Positions 53,301 to 64,000 of a stretch of DNA of 64,000 nt are shown piece after piece. The notes below the pieces were generated by a model, which saw only the letters and a list, made by a program, of their open reading frames with translations, made no database searches and was not told where the DNA came from. Made by a program: the position numbers and the translations under genes. Origin of the DNA: Spinacia oleracea (Eukaryota > Streptophyta > Magnoliopsida > Caryophyllales > Amaranthaceae); NCBI RefSeq assembly GCF_020520425.1, contig NC_079491.1:31983449-32047448 (forward strand), given 5' to 3'. Each line of letters opens with the position of its first letter. Within the stretch, counting starts at the first letter, position 1.

Positions 53301-56300
53301 AAATTAATAAAAAGCTCCCAAACAACATTTTATATCAAAGGGAATGATTTCCATTACCCTTCTATCCCATTCTTGATTCCATTCCGTTTACCCCTTGCGA
53401 ACCAAACGGCCCCTTAGTCTTTCTATATTTGAAAAAGTGGAATATCATAAAACTAACTGTGCATGCATTGGATTACTGTGCTATCTACTTATTTCGTTTA
53501 TGTCATGCTGTGATGCTACATTGTATTTGAACCAGTCAATTTTTTTTTATGCAGGTCTCTTTTGCTAGCCCTGAGGCTCAACAATCAGAATCTTCAAGAG
53601 TTATCAGGTTCGGAGGAGTTCCTTACAATCTTTATACTCAAAGTCTGCAGCAGTTTGGCCAGGTGCCTTTCATGGAGATTATTTCATTATGTAATATAAT
53701 GGCATTCCTGGAGTGTAGTTTACTTCTTATTTTTCTGAATGTTAAACTTGAATTATCAATAATGTTTTCAAGGAAAATTACTTTTAGATAGGTCTCTTGA
53801 GGTGGTTTAACTATAACTATTTTCACCAAAAATACAATTGGGATTGAAATGTAAAGTTACTGAAGACATTGTCATAAATTGTTCAATACACTTGGTCTAT
53901 TTTTCTTACGTTCTTCTTTGGTTTAACTCAACCTGGGGCAGGGGATGGAAAATTTGGACATTAAGTTTAGTATTTACCGTCAGAATATATAATTCTTATT
54001 AACTATAGTTTGTGGGCTACTGGTTGCAGGATGCAGTTTGGAAATTGCTCCTTGAACGGAATACTCCAGACTTGATGTCATGTAAGTTTCAGGTTGATAC
54101 AATTTTGTCTTAATATTTTTAAATGTGTCTCCTCCATGAACAGTATGACGATGTTATACACTTGTATTTTTTTCAACAGTAGTGAAAGTCTTTAGTGGGT
54201 ACTTATGAGCTTGAATTATAATTGACTAAATCAATTAATGTACTACTTATTTAATTGCTCCTCTCCTTGAATTGTGAAGTAAGTCGACTTTTCTATCAAG
54301 GTAGTCTGATGCGAACTCCTATTTTCAAACCGATTCTTGGAAACCAATTACTAGGAATCTTCGTGAAAATCTCTGGTCACCAGGGTTGTTTGGTTAGACC
54401 TCATGAAGTTTGTCATATCAACATTTAGTGATTTAACTGTCCAGGCCTCAGAGAGACTCCAAGTGAAGTTTGTATGAAATGCATAGAAATAAATATTCTT
54501 TCAGAACAAGTAGCTTATTTTACTTTTAGGCGAAATAGGATGTTAAGAAAACCTTTTTTTTTTTGTTTTTCATGTCACTTATCTATCTATGAACAACTGA
54601 ACAAGTAGTAACTTCTTTTTTTTGGCTGGCGGAGGGGGAAGGCATTTTTATGGCTTGCAACGGGGGATGCATGGGTCTTACATACAAATGTATGCTAATA
54701 ATGCTATGGTTGTCCGACCTATATATTTCTGGAAACAAAATTCCATGTGAAATTGGCATTTCTAGAAAGCAACATGTATATTTCAAAAGTTAAAGTAACA
54801 AATTTATTATTGTCTCAAGGTTTACATGGAAGTTAATAAATGAGGCAAATTTTTGTGGATTTGAAATTAGAATGTCTACTTCACTTTGCTTGACCAAACC
54901 ATTGGTGTGTTTCCTGTACAATCCAACTGCTTCGATATCTTATTAATGTCCATATGCCCACAACCCATGCCATACCCCAGCAAGTGGATGCCAACCAGTA
55001 GCATTCAAGAAGGACAAGGCATCATGCTGTTGCAATCAAAGGTTAAGGAAAACATGAAAGAATGATGATGTTAAGGGAGATTAGTTGTCTTGGTTAAACT
55101 TAGGAGAACCATTTTGTTCACCAGTAGAAAGGAGTGAAAGACGAACAGATGCTATACAGAAGTCCTTGGGGTCCTAAGTCCTAAGATTCCTAACTCCCAA
55201 GTGAAGTAGTCTTTTGGTGTCGCCTGAGTTTTATGTTGGTCGATGACATTAAACTTGAAAAAGCTTTGGTGACCGTTTTGACGTGGATAGCCATGAGTGT
55301 TTATGCATGAGAACATTCTAGCACTTAATTTCCCTTGATAAAGGCCATAACCCTTGTCAAAGATATTTTAGGATACTGGTGCACTCCCCCAGGATCCCTG
55401 GACTGGTGTATCCTCCAATGTCTTCTAAAGTTTATTATTTTGACAATTCGGAGTGCATATGGTTACAAATTTAATATGGGCTCATAAAACCCTATTTTCA
55501 AGGATATTAAATAAAGTCTCAAGATTCCAGATCCTTTCTGGGATGATTGTAATGTATATCTTAATGAGACAGTGTGGGATTCACTTAATGACCATAGGTT
55601 CAACATATGACATGGACATAGGCCATTAGATGTCTCAAAATACTTTAGGTTTCAGGTGACAGAGGTTGTTTAGGGGTCTGTGTGTACCACAAATGAGATG
55701 AGGACTGAGATAACTCCTGGAATCCTATACAAAATCTGTAAAATAAGTCCATTAGTAAATCTTCTCAGGCTCAGGTAGAGGATGACGAAACTGATCTAGG
55801 GAAGCCTGTTGGATTTATCTAATGGTCCTTTTGTCCCTATAAAGTTCACAAGCCTCTTGAGATCGTCCGATCACCTCTAATAATCTGTACATAGCTACAA
55901 ATATGACATGTGTTGCTGCTGCAAATGGGTTAAGACGTTATATTTTTGTCCAAGATCCGCATGATAACATTAGTGGAAGTGTATAAAAGAATCCTAAGTA
56001 GTTTGTGAGGGTTGAACCGGATGATTTCAACAAAGACACTATGTTGGGTTTGAATACTATCCTAAGTCTGTACTTTTTCATAAGAGCGTTGTTGGATTAA
56101 ATAGATTATTAAATCTGTAATCCATTTGTGGAGTTACACTGAAACATCCTAATTCTTCAAAAATTTATCATAATTGTGGAGATTGTCATTAGCTGGCTTG
56201 CCATTGGTAAAATTTGAATAAGAATCTGCACTATTTCATGACAACATCATCAATTTTTATTTATTAAATCCATGGTTTAGTGTGTTGAAGTCCTTGAAGC

Positions 56301-58799
56301 TAGATGAATAAAAATTTGTGCTTTTCTTTGTACTTGGAAAATAACTATCTATTCATCTATTTTGCAGCTTCACTAAACAGTGAAATATCCATCCCTAATC
56401 CTTGTTATCCCAGAGGGTATGAACTGACATCACAGACAAGTGATGAGAAACTTATGAAATCCCATGCCACAGGGAACTTTTCTGCATGTAAATCTGAACT
56501 TACCATGTCGCTGAAGGGTAGGAAAGGTACTCATCCTATTGTTCAATGCTCCTTTAATCATATGATTTTTCCATCTTGCTTAACTGTTTTGCAGTCTTAC
56601 TTAAGTACATTTTGGAGCTGAAGTTGGTTCCTTATCCTTGAAATCTCCTAAAGGGTTGTGCTGACCCTCTATAATGGATAGTACAATTTTTAGGCTTTAC
56701 CTCTGATTAGTAAAATGTAATTGCCTGATTTGCCTCCTCGGCATCTGGTTGCTTTTCTCAGCTGAACTGCCTGCTAATATTTTTCAGTGCTTCAGTTTGG
56801 AACTGACTTAAGTATTGTTTAGATTCAAAGACTGTTTTGCAAGTTTTACTTTAAACAACATTTACAAAAATACCCATGAGTGAAATGCACAAAGTTCTAA
56901 TTCGTTGATAAATAGAACTTTCACTCAACTTAAAGTTACCAAGCTGACTTAACAAAATTGATAGTGACCCTGTGGTAGGTGGTCCCCATAGCTTGCAGTT
57001 CGAATTGTGAGGATCTTATCTAACTATATAAGCCGAGAAATAGGCAACATATGGAAGTAAACTTAACGGAGTATTGACACCCCATTAATGGGATTGCATT
57101 TAAAACTTGGAAAGACTCTAACTAGTCATTGTGTCAACAGAATGTCACAGCTCAACCTTGGAATCAAGTACTATGAAAAAAAGAACTGGCTTTTGCTGCT
57201 TGTAGTTTTCCACAGTCCTCTGGATTATATATTATTTTCATGTGTTGGAATTGCAACTTGCAATACATTCCTTTGCTAATGTCCAGGAGAAATCTATTGT
57301 TTGTGCAGGAAGATGTACACGTGCACCGTGTGAGATAGTGCCCTCCATTTTTAGCGAGTTGGAAAATAAACCTCATCCTCGGCAGAGGTTCTTCCTTTCT
57401 TCCCAGGTTGTTATTCGACAATCCACTAGGAATAGCTGAGTTTTGTTGTTAAATGAATTATGGATTGAAAAATGTTGGACATCTCAAGGGCATAATTCCC
57501 TGCATAACAGTGAAGAACTATTGACAATAACCTGAAATCAGGCTTCTAAGGAGTCAGGGATATGTAAATGAAAACACTGCAAAATTTTGCTTCTTGTTAA
57601 CCACATTGTTGTGCTACATTGCAAAAAAAAAGGGCCACATGGAATATTTTTGTGACTAATATGAGATAGGATTCTTCTTTTGCCAATTCCTGATGAGAGA
57701 TTGAGGGTTACATGGAACTATGGAAGAATAAATAAATGAGGGGTATATCTGGTGGCACGATAAGTAAAATGGAATAAGCAATCTGCAATGTGAAAAAGGC
57801 TTAGTAATTTTTTTTCGTGATTGACAGGTTCGAGGCTTAGTACCAAAGGCTTCTGTATCAGAACTGGAGTTTGTTGCACACCAATTTTGTGAGGATGACT
57901 GGGAGAATCTTAAAAGAAAATATGATATTGATGACGTAGATCTGTCAAGAAGTTGTTTTTCACATGCTTTCATGGTGGTCTTGCTACGTGACAGTTTTGG
58001 CATTCCATTTGACGAGAAGAGGTATGCTTCATTTCTATGATTTCTTGTAGGAATTAGAATTTTTGCTTGTTAGGATTCTGTTCACCTGAAAAACCATTAT
58101 CTGAACATAATATGGAACTTGTTGAAACTAATCAGAACTTGTTTTTTCCAAACTTACTATTTTAAGGTGAAAAGAACAGAACCTTATTCGCACACATTTT
58201 CTGCTCGTCATATTGATCAGTGTTATGAAATTCGCAGGACTTCAGTTTTCTTTTCATTGATGGTCAAGCTATTTGTATTTAGGAAAATGTTATGCATAAC
58301 CCTAAGTAATAGGCTATGGTACGGTGAATACTAAAAGTTAAAATATTTTGAATCGGATACCATACTGAGAAAACATATTCTATGCTTATTCATAGCTCTT
58401 GTGCACCTTTGTTTTTTTTTATTCATGCAATGACCCCAAAACAACCCTCTTCTATGATTGGAGGTTTCAATGTGATACACTGATGCTTTTTTGTATGATC
58501 GAACTGATTAATATTTACACAAATTGGTTATACAGAGTCGAGTTTGCAGCAGGAAGCACTCCAGTTGATTGGAGACTTGGAGCCTTCATTTCCCAGACGA
58601 TGATGGAGTCCGTTGATAGCATCACAGAACACCATGACATCCATATCATCGAGAATGAGTCAGTCACCTTCTTCTTCTTGTTTGCGGTTCTTATAGTCTT
58701 CGTTCTTCTGGCCGCATTCTTTGTCTTGAATTTGCGAAAACCTCAGTTTAAGACTATATATGACCTCGAAAAAGGTCACTATATTGTTACTCGTGTACC

Positions 58800-58806
<7 letters not shown>
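50361..58806 (+). CDS. Apyrase-6-like GDA1/CD39 family protein, eight exons, probably catalytically impaired
   Basis: Exons: 50361-50958, 51983-52095, 53555-53662, 54030-54081, 56368-56526, 57309-57406, 57828-58021, 58536-58806; 530 residues with all phases consistent. Architecture fits plant APY6: a cytosolic N-tail, a membrane anchor (about 51-70), a lumenal/extracellular GDA1_CD39 domain, a second membrane segment (FFFLFAVLIVFVLLAAFF) and the tail KTIYDLEKGHYIVTRV, nearly the APY6 C terminus. Apyrases hydrolyse NTP/NDP. Here apyrase-conserved region 1 reads VDISTSRSQILVF (about 85-97) where the family has a Gly/Ser-rich DxGSTGTR loop. Region 2 has LMITGDLVGG for LMATAGMR. Region 4 has GVVSLGRSAMQVSF for a GGASAQ motif. 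Region 3 (SSGFMFRDDWASV, DEGLYSWL) is kept, with its catalytic Glu. The frame is intact, so a non-catalytic role is plausible. The TAG stop lies in a TAGA microsatellite. Confidence 0.85.
52759..52774 (+). repeat. Poly-C run
   Basis: About 16 C in a row inside the MITE; its length is likely to be unstable. Confidence 0.7.
52887..53268 (+). repeat. GA-rich (purine-only) tandem array inside the MITE
   Basis: About 380 bp with almost no pyrimidine except single C in GGCGGCGGCGA. The unit is roughly GAGAAGGAGACGGAGGGGGC plus GGCGGCGGCGA, repeated about eight times with variation. Several runs of five or more G. Confidence 0.85.

Positions 58807-58838
<32 letters not shown>
58800..58838 (+). repeat. 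TAGA microsatellite over the apyrase-like stop codon
   Basis: About nine and a half units. The stop codon TAG (58804-58806) is the first complete TAG of the array, so all extra length falls in the 3' untranslated region. Confidence 0.9.
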
Positions 58839-59184
58839 ATGCCATTTTTGTAATTGATGTATCACTTCCAGTTCCTTGTACAGTTAGCCATTGATATCAA
58901 AGCATTCAGATTTACTGTCAATATCTCATTTCTCTCATGCACCTGGTATTACGGTTATCTTCACTTTAGGACATCATTCTCTTCTGTGCCCTATTTCATT
59001 ATCAAGATTTACTTTTATTTATGTTAGTTTGTTGTACATTGCTCTAGGCTATAGATAAACATTGAGAAGTCCTTTCCATAATGGTATCAAGTTGGAGAAA
59101 TTTACGACAAAGTCTCGTAATTCATTTCGAAAATGGTATCAAGTTCATAGAAAGACTTGTCATTGCAACAAAAGAGATGATCGA
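58839..59184. other. Convergent intergenic spacer
   Basis: Only about 380 bp separate the stop codons of the apyrase-like gene (plus) and the geranylgeranyl-reductase-like gene (minus). The transcripts probably end here, perhaps overlapping. A 14-bp word AATGGTATCAAGTT occurs twice (59080 and 59132). Confidence 0.6.
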
Positions 59185-60525
59185 TCAAACATTGGACAAA
59201 AAGTCCATTCCTTTTCCTACAAGATTACACCTAACTAAACTTCCAATGGTATTCATTGCCATCTTAGTATCCTCCCAAGGATTTCCCTTTGCCAATTTCT
59301 TATACAAATAACTCTCAAATGTCATCCTTTGCACATACTCATCCCCACATAATTCCACCAATGCTTCCCTACTTGCATTATTCCCATAAAATACCTTTTG
59401 CAACACATCCAAAAACCTAAATGTACTCCTATATTCCCCATCCCACTTCCTCAAATACTCCCTCTTCAAATCCGCCTCCCTTATCATTCTTGTCCCGCCC
59501 TCCGATGCCTCCACTACGGCCCGCCCACACATCTGACCTGACTTTGCTGCAAAGTATATCCCCTCCCCGGAACACTTGGTCACATAACCTGCCGCATCCC
59601 CTATAAGAGCGACACGACCTCGCACCCGAACGGGCCTCGGGTGCTCCGGTATTGGGTGTGCTTCCACCTTGAAAACCCGTCCACCACGGATCTTTGATCC
59701 TGCCCGGGCCCGAATCCCATGTTGGAACCTCTTAATATCAGACTTGGACTTCACTGTGCCGGTTCCGACCGCCACGTGGTCACACTTAGGGAACACCCAG
59801 CCGTAAAAATCGGGCGAAACATCGTCTCCCACGTACATCTCAGCAAGATCCTTGTAGTAGTCCATCTCCTCCTCTGGTAGTCTGATCCTCTCCTGAAAAG
59901 CCAGGGCATACTCGTAGTTCCCAGCCCCAATAGCCTTTGCCACCCGACTGTGGACTCCATCTGCACCTATGACAACATCAACAGCAACTGACTTCTTAGA
60001 CCCACCGACATTGTAATGGATCACGTACGGCCCACTGTCGAGGTGAGTTGGGAGGTCAAGGCGAGTAACAAGGCCAGAGATCAAGCGAGCCCCACTAGAC
60101 TCGGCCCTGGACCGTAAAAAGGAGTCAAGAACCTCGCGGCGAGTCATGGCAATGAACTCAGTAGGTAAGAGAGTTTTACCAAAGTCAATGGAAAGGTTAG
60201 AAGGGGAGAAGATGCGCATACGGGTGACTTGACGGTCAATAAGGGAACGTGGTATGGAAAACTCATCGAGCATACAGAGTGGGATGGCACCGCCGCAGGG
60301 TTTTGAACCTGAGACGTTACGCTCAAAGAGAAAGGTCTCAACTCCGCCAGAGGACAGTGCTTCAGCAGCGCATGATCCAGCAGGGCCGCCTCCAATAACT
60401 GCAGCACGGAGTTTTCTTGGGGCGGAGACATGGAGGTTGGAAGGTGGTAAGGAGTTTGAAGGGTGGGAATTAAGGTGGGAGGAAATGGTAGGGCGAAAGG
60501 GGAGTTGTAGAGAAGCTAGTGCCAT
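59185..60525 (-). CDS. Geranylgeranyl diphosphate reductase-like protein, chloroplastic, intronless
   Basis: 446 residues in one exon. The N-terminal 37 residues are rich in Ser/Pro and lack acids, fitting a plastid transit peptide. The FAD motif VIGGGPAGSCAAEAL (about 43-57) is followed by ETFLFER, KPCGGAIPLCM, MTRREVLDSFLR, VIGADGVHSRVAKAIGAG and the second FAD motif LIGDAAGYVTKCSGEGIYFA. The C-terminal half has TFRFLDVLQKVFY and FESYLYKKLAKGNPWED. Family members (CHLP) reduce geranylgeranyl to phytyl diphosphate for chlorophyll, tocopherol and phylloquinone. This protein is slightly shorter than typical CHLP, and its last 15 residues (CNLVGKGMDFLSNV) differ from the usual RREM..L.V end, so I call it a divergent paralogue. 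Activity is plausible since the FAD and PCGGA motifs are kept. Confidence 0.9.
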   Translation of the reverse strand: MALASLQLPFRPTISSHLNSHPSNSLPPSNLHVSAPRKLRAAVIGGGPAGSCAAEALSSGGVETFLFERNVSGSKPCGGAIPLCMLDEFSIPRSLIDRQVTRMRIFSPSNLSIDFGKTLLPTEFIAMTRREVLDSFLRSRAESSGARLISGLVTRLDLPTHLDSGPYVIHYNVGGSKKSVAVDVVIGADGVHSRVAKAIGAGNYEYALAFQERIRLPEEEMDYYKDLAEMYVGDDVSPDFYGWVFPKCDHVAVGTGTVKSKSDIKRFQHGIRARAGSKIRGGRVFKVEAHPIPEHPRPVRVRGRVALIGDAAGYVTKCSGEGIYFAAKSGQMCGRAVVEASEGGTRMIREADLKREYLRKWDGEYRSTFRFLDVLQKVFYGNNASREALVELCGDEYVQRMTFESYLYKKLAKGNPWEDTKMAMNTIGSLVRCNLVGKGMDFLSNV

Positions 60526-60610
60526 TGATATTGATATTGATATTATGGATCAGAGTGTTTGTCGTTTGATAATGATAATGATAATGATAATGATAATGAT
60601 AATGATAATG
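60523..60610. repeat. GATATT and GATAAT microsatellites in the 5' leader
   Basis: TGATAT units run from the start codon of the reductase-like gene upstream, then GATAAT is repeated about seven times (60570-60610). They lie in the 5' leader on the minus strand and overlap the start codon region. Confidence 0.8.
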
Positions 60611-62332
60611 AAGGGTTAAGTGGGTGATTAAGAAAGATATTAAGAGAGTGATTAAGTGGGTAAAGTGTAGTGTGTTAGCATCATATCATGTGGGAGGGAA
60701 TATAATATGTAGTATGAAAGATAAAGATAAAAGTTAAAATGACTGACGTTGGAATGCGGATCCACAACACAAGTGTACAACATAACGACACTTTTTTCAA
60801 AAGATTGTTGATTTATTGTTAAATTATTTGCACGGGATATTCACTGCCCATGCAAATGCAATCTCCATTACAATTTACAAGCCTTTGTGTTGTGTACTTG
60901 TGTTAATGACTTAATGCCAAGCCACTCCTAGTTTCTCTTTCGCAATTCGGACCCAGCAGCCCAGCACCAACGAACGAGCCTTTGTGTGTTGTGTTTCAAT
61001 TATACTCCCTTCATCCCTAGGCCCTAGCTAATATATTGCCCCAAAATCTTTTATTTTACTTTATTAAGAATTGGGTATGCTAAAAAACAAGTGGGTAAAA
61101 AGATTTATTCTTTAATTAAATTAAATTAAATTAAATTAAATTAAATAATAGTGTGTGAGTATAGAGTATAGACGTATAGGAAATTAGGAACCACAAACCA
61201 AATAAACAAACAGGGCAATCTTTGAGCGAGTGAGTATTGGTTACTTATGTAGTTATGTTGTTACTGAGTAGTTAGGTTGCACTTGTGTTGTTTACAGAGT
61301 AGTATACTAGTATTGTTTGCTTTCTATCTTTGGGAATTCTGAATCTTATAGAGGAATGAAGTGCTTACTGAATTCTGACCAGTTGATTACCTCCATTTCA
61401 AACTAACTTGTAGCTGTTATCATAGCTATTGTAAATATTTGGCTGGAATGCCTAATTCCCTGATGGATATACGTGTCAAAGTCTTGTATGAGATATATAG
61501 TCTCGCAGTAACTTGTTGTGAGATTATCATTAGGGTCTGGGTGGCCTTTTCAACTGTCAAGGATCACATGCTTAACTAGACCACATGGATCTAAACATTT
61601 GTTTAATTAGCCCACATTCCGTAATTTGTGGATTCACCACTAGTTAATAAGTTTGATAAGTATATATATAATACCTGATTGTTCATCAGACTAGACTGAG
61701 TCTGTGGCTCTGTGCTGTTGGATTTCTTTACTGTGCCACTTCGATCTGTTTGGCTTCTATACTTACTGACTACTTACTTGATTTGCAATGGCCAATCAGA
61801 CCTATTATAACGAATTTAATAACATTCTTAGCATAACCCAACAAATTAAATACAGTAGTCAAGTATGAGTTTAGTTCATTAATTACTATCTCAACAACTA
61901 CTCCGTAGTTTTTTTATACTACCTCCAATTAGAAATTACAGCAACTTCCGTCTAAATATGGAGTGTAATATACTAATATCCTCGTTATTCTTGGTTGTCC
62001 TCCTGTCATCTTATTTGTAACTTAGAAAGAAATGTAGTTTTACAATTCCAATACAAGAATTGAGCCCAAGTTGGGCTACAGAATCCTAAACAAATTATTG
62101 GTATCAGAACCTTCTCGAAACATTCATCACTTATAGTTTATGTTAAACTCCAAAATATGTTGATATCTCAGCTTACAATCTTACATCTAACTAACTAACA
62201 ATGATATACGTACTGAATTTTCTAATTCCAGCTCCAAGTCAACAAGCGCGATATGCTACGACCTGCACGTGGATTCATCCCCTCTCCGCAGACAAGTTGA
62301 TCATCTTAAAGATTATAATTAAAACGTCCAGC
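60611..62332. other. Intergenic region
   Basis: Includes the promoter of the minus-strand reductase-like gene at its left side. A (TTAAA)n microsatellite is at 61107-61146. The remainder is A/T-rich with no frame of note. Confidence 0.55.
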
Positions 62333-62340
62333 CTATAAAA
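62333..62340 (+). promoter_or_regulatory. TATA box of the small membrane protein gene
   Basis: CTATAAAA, 137 bp before the start codon. Confidence 0.65.
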
Positions 62341-62469
62341 CCCAACATTGAGGAACCTACATCGAATCTACGTGTTTATTGGATCTTCCATTATTAACCA
62401 CTCACTAGCTTAGCTCTTATAAGTTAAAACCTAACCTACCAAGCTTTAATTAGCTATCATCTAACCAAA

Positions 62470-62946
62470 ATGGCTCAAACTAATTATAATGCTCTTCTTA
62501 GAAGTAGTACTAGTACTATTGTTGTTGTTCTAATACTCCTTTATACCTCCTCCTTAGAAGCGAAAGCTGATGAGCTTAAGACCTTAAACAATGTTCCAAG
62601 TGAGTTTGTGGAGTCTGAACCTCGTAAGTTTGGTAATCATGGGGTTAAGTCTCATGACACTCCACCCTCTATTACCCCAAGTCAACCTCCAGAGGGTCAT
62701 AATAATAGTGTCAAGACGTTTCATGTAGACGCGACCTCTTCTGATGATGAACATCAACATCAACATCAACTTAGCCCACATCCGCATCTCCATTTCAAGG
62801 AACCACATGCTCATCATCATACAGATAAATCTGTAGCAGGAGGTGGTGTCATCATCGCCTGCCTAGCTACTGCTTTTGTTTTATCCATTTTCTGCTACAT
62901 CCGTGCCACTCGTCAACAGATCATCAGTAAAGAGCAGCTTATCTAA
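62470..62946 (+). CDS. Small His-rich membrane protein of unknown function
   Basis: 158 residues in one exon, preceded by a good TATA box. The N terminus is a likely signal peptide (STIVVVLILLYTSSLEAKA, cleavage near residue 33). The middle is polar and rich in Pro, His and Ser, with HQHQHQ and HAHHH runs near residues 95-117 that could bind metal. One membrane segment follows (GGGVIIACLATAFVLSIFCYI, about 124-144), and a short basic tail ends in KEQLI. It is probably a single-pass protein with its His-rich part outside the cytosol. I do not recognise the family by name; the layout and the AGGGVI..FCYIRAT stretch suggest a small plant-specific family. A start at 62470 is the first ATG after the TATA box. 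Confidence 0.8.
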   Translation: MAQTNYNALLRSSTSTIVVVLILLYTSSLEAKADELKTLNNVPSEFVESEPRKFGNHGVKSHDTPPSITPSQPPEGHNNSVKTFHVDATSSDDEHQHQHQLSPHPHLHFKEPHAHHHTDKSVAGGGVIIACLATAFVLSIFCYIRATRQQIISKEQLI

Positions 62947-63602
62947 TTTTGTATCTATTATTACAAATTTTGTGTTTCTGTATACAACCAGCTTAGTTAC
63001 CATCACTCCACACTACAAAAAACAAGAAGTCAACCCTTTTATTTAACTTGGGAGATATTTGGAGTTCTCGTCGTATAAAAATATGTATACAAGCTCTTTT
63101 TTTTGGTTCAAACGAAAATATAGTCATAATGCTAAAATGATACTTTTTCTCCATCCTACATACGAGGTATTAATCGCTTTCTCTTACCTTTTTCTCTCCC
63201 ACTACCTTCATCTCTGTCATTTTGTATTGGAGTTTACGACTATCATTTCAATATAGATAAAAAAAAAAAAAAACTTTTCTGAGACTGCAATAAGAATAAC
63301 CCACATTGTCATTGCTCTTCTTCATTATAAAAAGCTATCAAATTTAATACTAATCAAATGATTCATATGCATTAATATTTCAAGTACCTGAAAATGTGGG
63401 GCCATAACAATTCCTTGGTTCACATTCTATATAAGCAGAGAACATTTATGTACTGATGTGTTCTGGTGACTGTAATGCATCTGATAGCTAAGAATTACCC
63501 AAAAAAATACTGCATAGAGAGAAAGTTCGGAACCTTTTCACAGCAGAAACTAGAATGCTATACCAAAATCAAACATGTAATTCTGTTTGTAGGTGCTGTG
63601 AT
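62947..63602. other. Intergenic spacer
   Basis: 3' flanks of the membrane-protein gene and of the minus-strand lipase gene; A/T-rich, no frames of note. Confidence 0.55.
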
Positions 63603-64000
63603 TCATGAAGCTATGTTCACCAGTGCTCGGATGCTCAAGGGATGACAGATATCGCCCAACGGATGACCAGACCAGACAGAGTCGGCCAGCAGAGAATTGA
63701 CAGCCTCAGAAGGATTGTACAAGTCCCACCATACATGACCTGAACTTTGGTCACAAGCCATTTCCATGGTGTCGCACCCAGATGCTGCTCCATGCCACCC
63801 TGTTCCACAACATGCTCCTCTCGTTTCCTCGAAGCCTGCCACCAAAAAATTCACATACCCATCACTACTAACATCATAACAGAATCAGCTTACAAACATA
63901 ATTATAACTGCACAAGTAAAACTAAGTACTAACCAGCATTGTTACAAGATCATAGGTTAAAAACAGTTAATGTAATGAAAGTGCTTACCATAGTGTTGTG
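63603..64000 (-). CDS. GDSL esterase/lipase, 3' end only (partial)
   Basis: The last exon runs from 63835 to the stop at 63603, and the intron is 63988-63836 (GT..AG, 153 bp). The end of the previous exon lies at 64000-63989, so the gene continues beyond the window. The exon encodes GFEETRGACCGTG, the usual stretch before the last block of plant GDSL lipases, and GHVWWDLYNPSEAVNSLLAD, which corresponds to block V. Plant GDSL enzymes normally have Asp-x-x-His there; this one reads Asp-Leu-Tyr-Asn, so the catalytic His seems replaced by Asn. These enzymes are secreted hydrolases of lipid or cell-wall esters. The assignment to the family is good; the substrate cannot be told. Confidence 0.8.

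Larger units (their letters stand above)
52610..53413. mobile_element. Harbinger/Tourist-type MITE in apyrase-like intron 2
   Basis: TTA target duplications (52607-52609 and 53414-53416) flank inverted ends GGGGGCGTTTGGTT and AACCAAACGGCCCC. Sub-terminal sequence is rich in GGGAATGG / CCATTCCC words as usual for this type. Internal space is filled by a GA-rich array. There is no transposase. Confidence 0.75.

Noticed and set aside
52858-53328. Minus-strand Pro/Ser-rich 156-codon frame
   Set aside because: It is the translation of the GA-rich array of a MITE, not a gene.
56960-57015. Possible tRNA-derived B box (AGTTCGAATTG) in apyrase-like intron 5
   Set aside because: No A box and no tRNA fold; intronic A/T-rich sequence.

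Overview
The window is nuclear DNA of a eudicot plant. The genes have short exons with GT..AG introns, and more than half of the sequence is transposable elements. The frequent TACTCCGTA/TACGGAGTA words and the type of Tat retroelement suggest a Caryophyllales, possibly Amaranthaceae (beet, spinach or quinoa group). That placement is an inference only.

Layout. 1-13.2 kb: remains of a Ty1/copia element split by a young, protein-less LTR retrotransposon of 10.8 kb (1796-12569, 5-bp target duplication). This element carries a captured antisense piece of an ECT/YTH-domain gene and five copies of a double hairpin. 13.4-17.3 kb: a broken reverse-transcriptase-like relic cut by a palindrome-ended insertion, then a Mutator-like element saturated with the word AAAGAAC. 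17.6-21.3 kb: NADH-cytochrome b5 reductase 1 in nine exons. 24.2-25.8 kb (minus): a three-finger ZAT-type C2H2 repressor. 26.2-27.4 kb: a chimeric pseudogene joining a piece of the apyrase gene at 50 kb to pieces of the reductase gene at 17 kb. 28.0-36.5 kb: a small Helitron, a second motif-saturated element (ATAGTAACTAT), a dead Ulp1 protease relic and Helitron-like ends. 36.6-47.9 kb: a young but coding-dead Tat-lineage Ty3/gypsy element with a perfect 5-bp target duplication, three tandem arrays and a five-exon antisense gene. 48.2-50.2 kb: a Pack-MULE with a 9-bp target duplication and a captured BRL-type LRR fragment. 50.4-58.8 kb: an eight-exon apyrase-6-like gene whose nucleotide-binding motifs look degenerate, with a Harbinger-type MITE in intron 2. 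59.2-60.5 kb (minus): an intronless geranylgeranyl-reductase paralogue. 62.5-62.9 kb: a small membrane protein of unknown function. 63.6-64.0 kb (minus): the 3' end of a GDSL lipase gene that runs off the window.

Host genes. The reductase, zinc finger, apyrase-like, geranylgeranyl-reductase-like, small membrane protein and GDSL genes are unrelated in function and each has its own promoter, as usual in plants. What links them is shared history. The chimeric pseudogene shows that the reductase and apyrase-like loci both donated sequence to a site between them. The Pack-MULE ends about 200 bp upstream of the apyrase-like start codon.

Best candidates for something new: (1) the antisense gene of the Tat element, whose predicted protein starts with the first residues of histone H3; (2) a set of palindrome-ended elements whose interiors are saturated with a single short word; (3) the repeated double hairpin of the protein-less LTR element; (4) the two-gene chimeric pseudogene; (5) the apyrase-like probable pseudoenzyme. 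All calls come from reading the sequence by eye; no alignment or database search was run.
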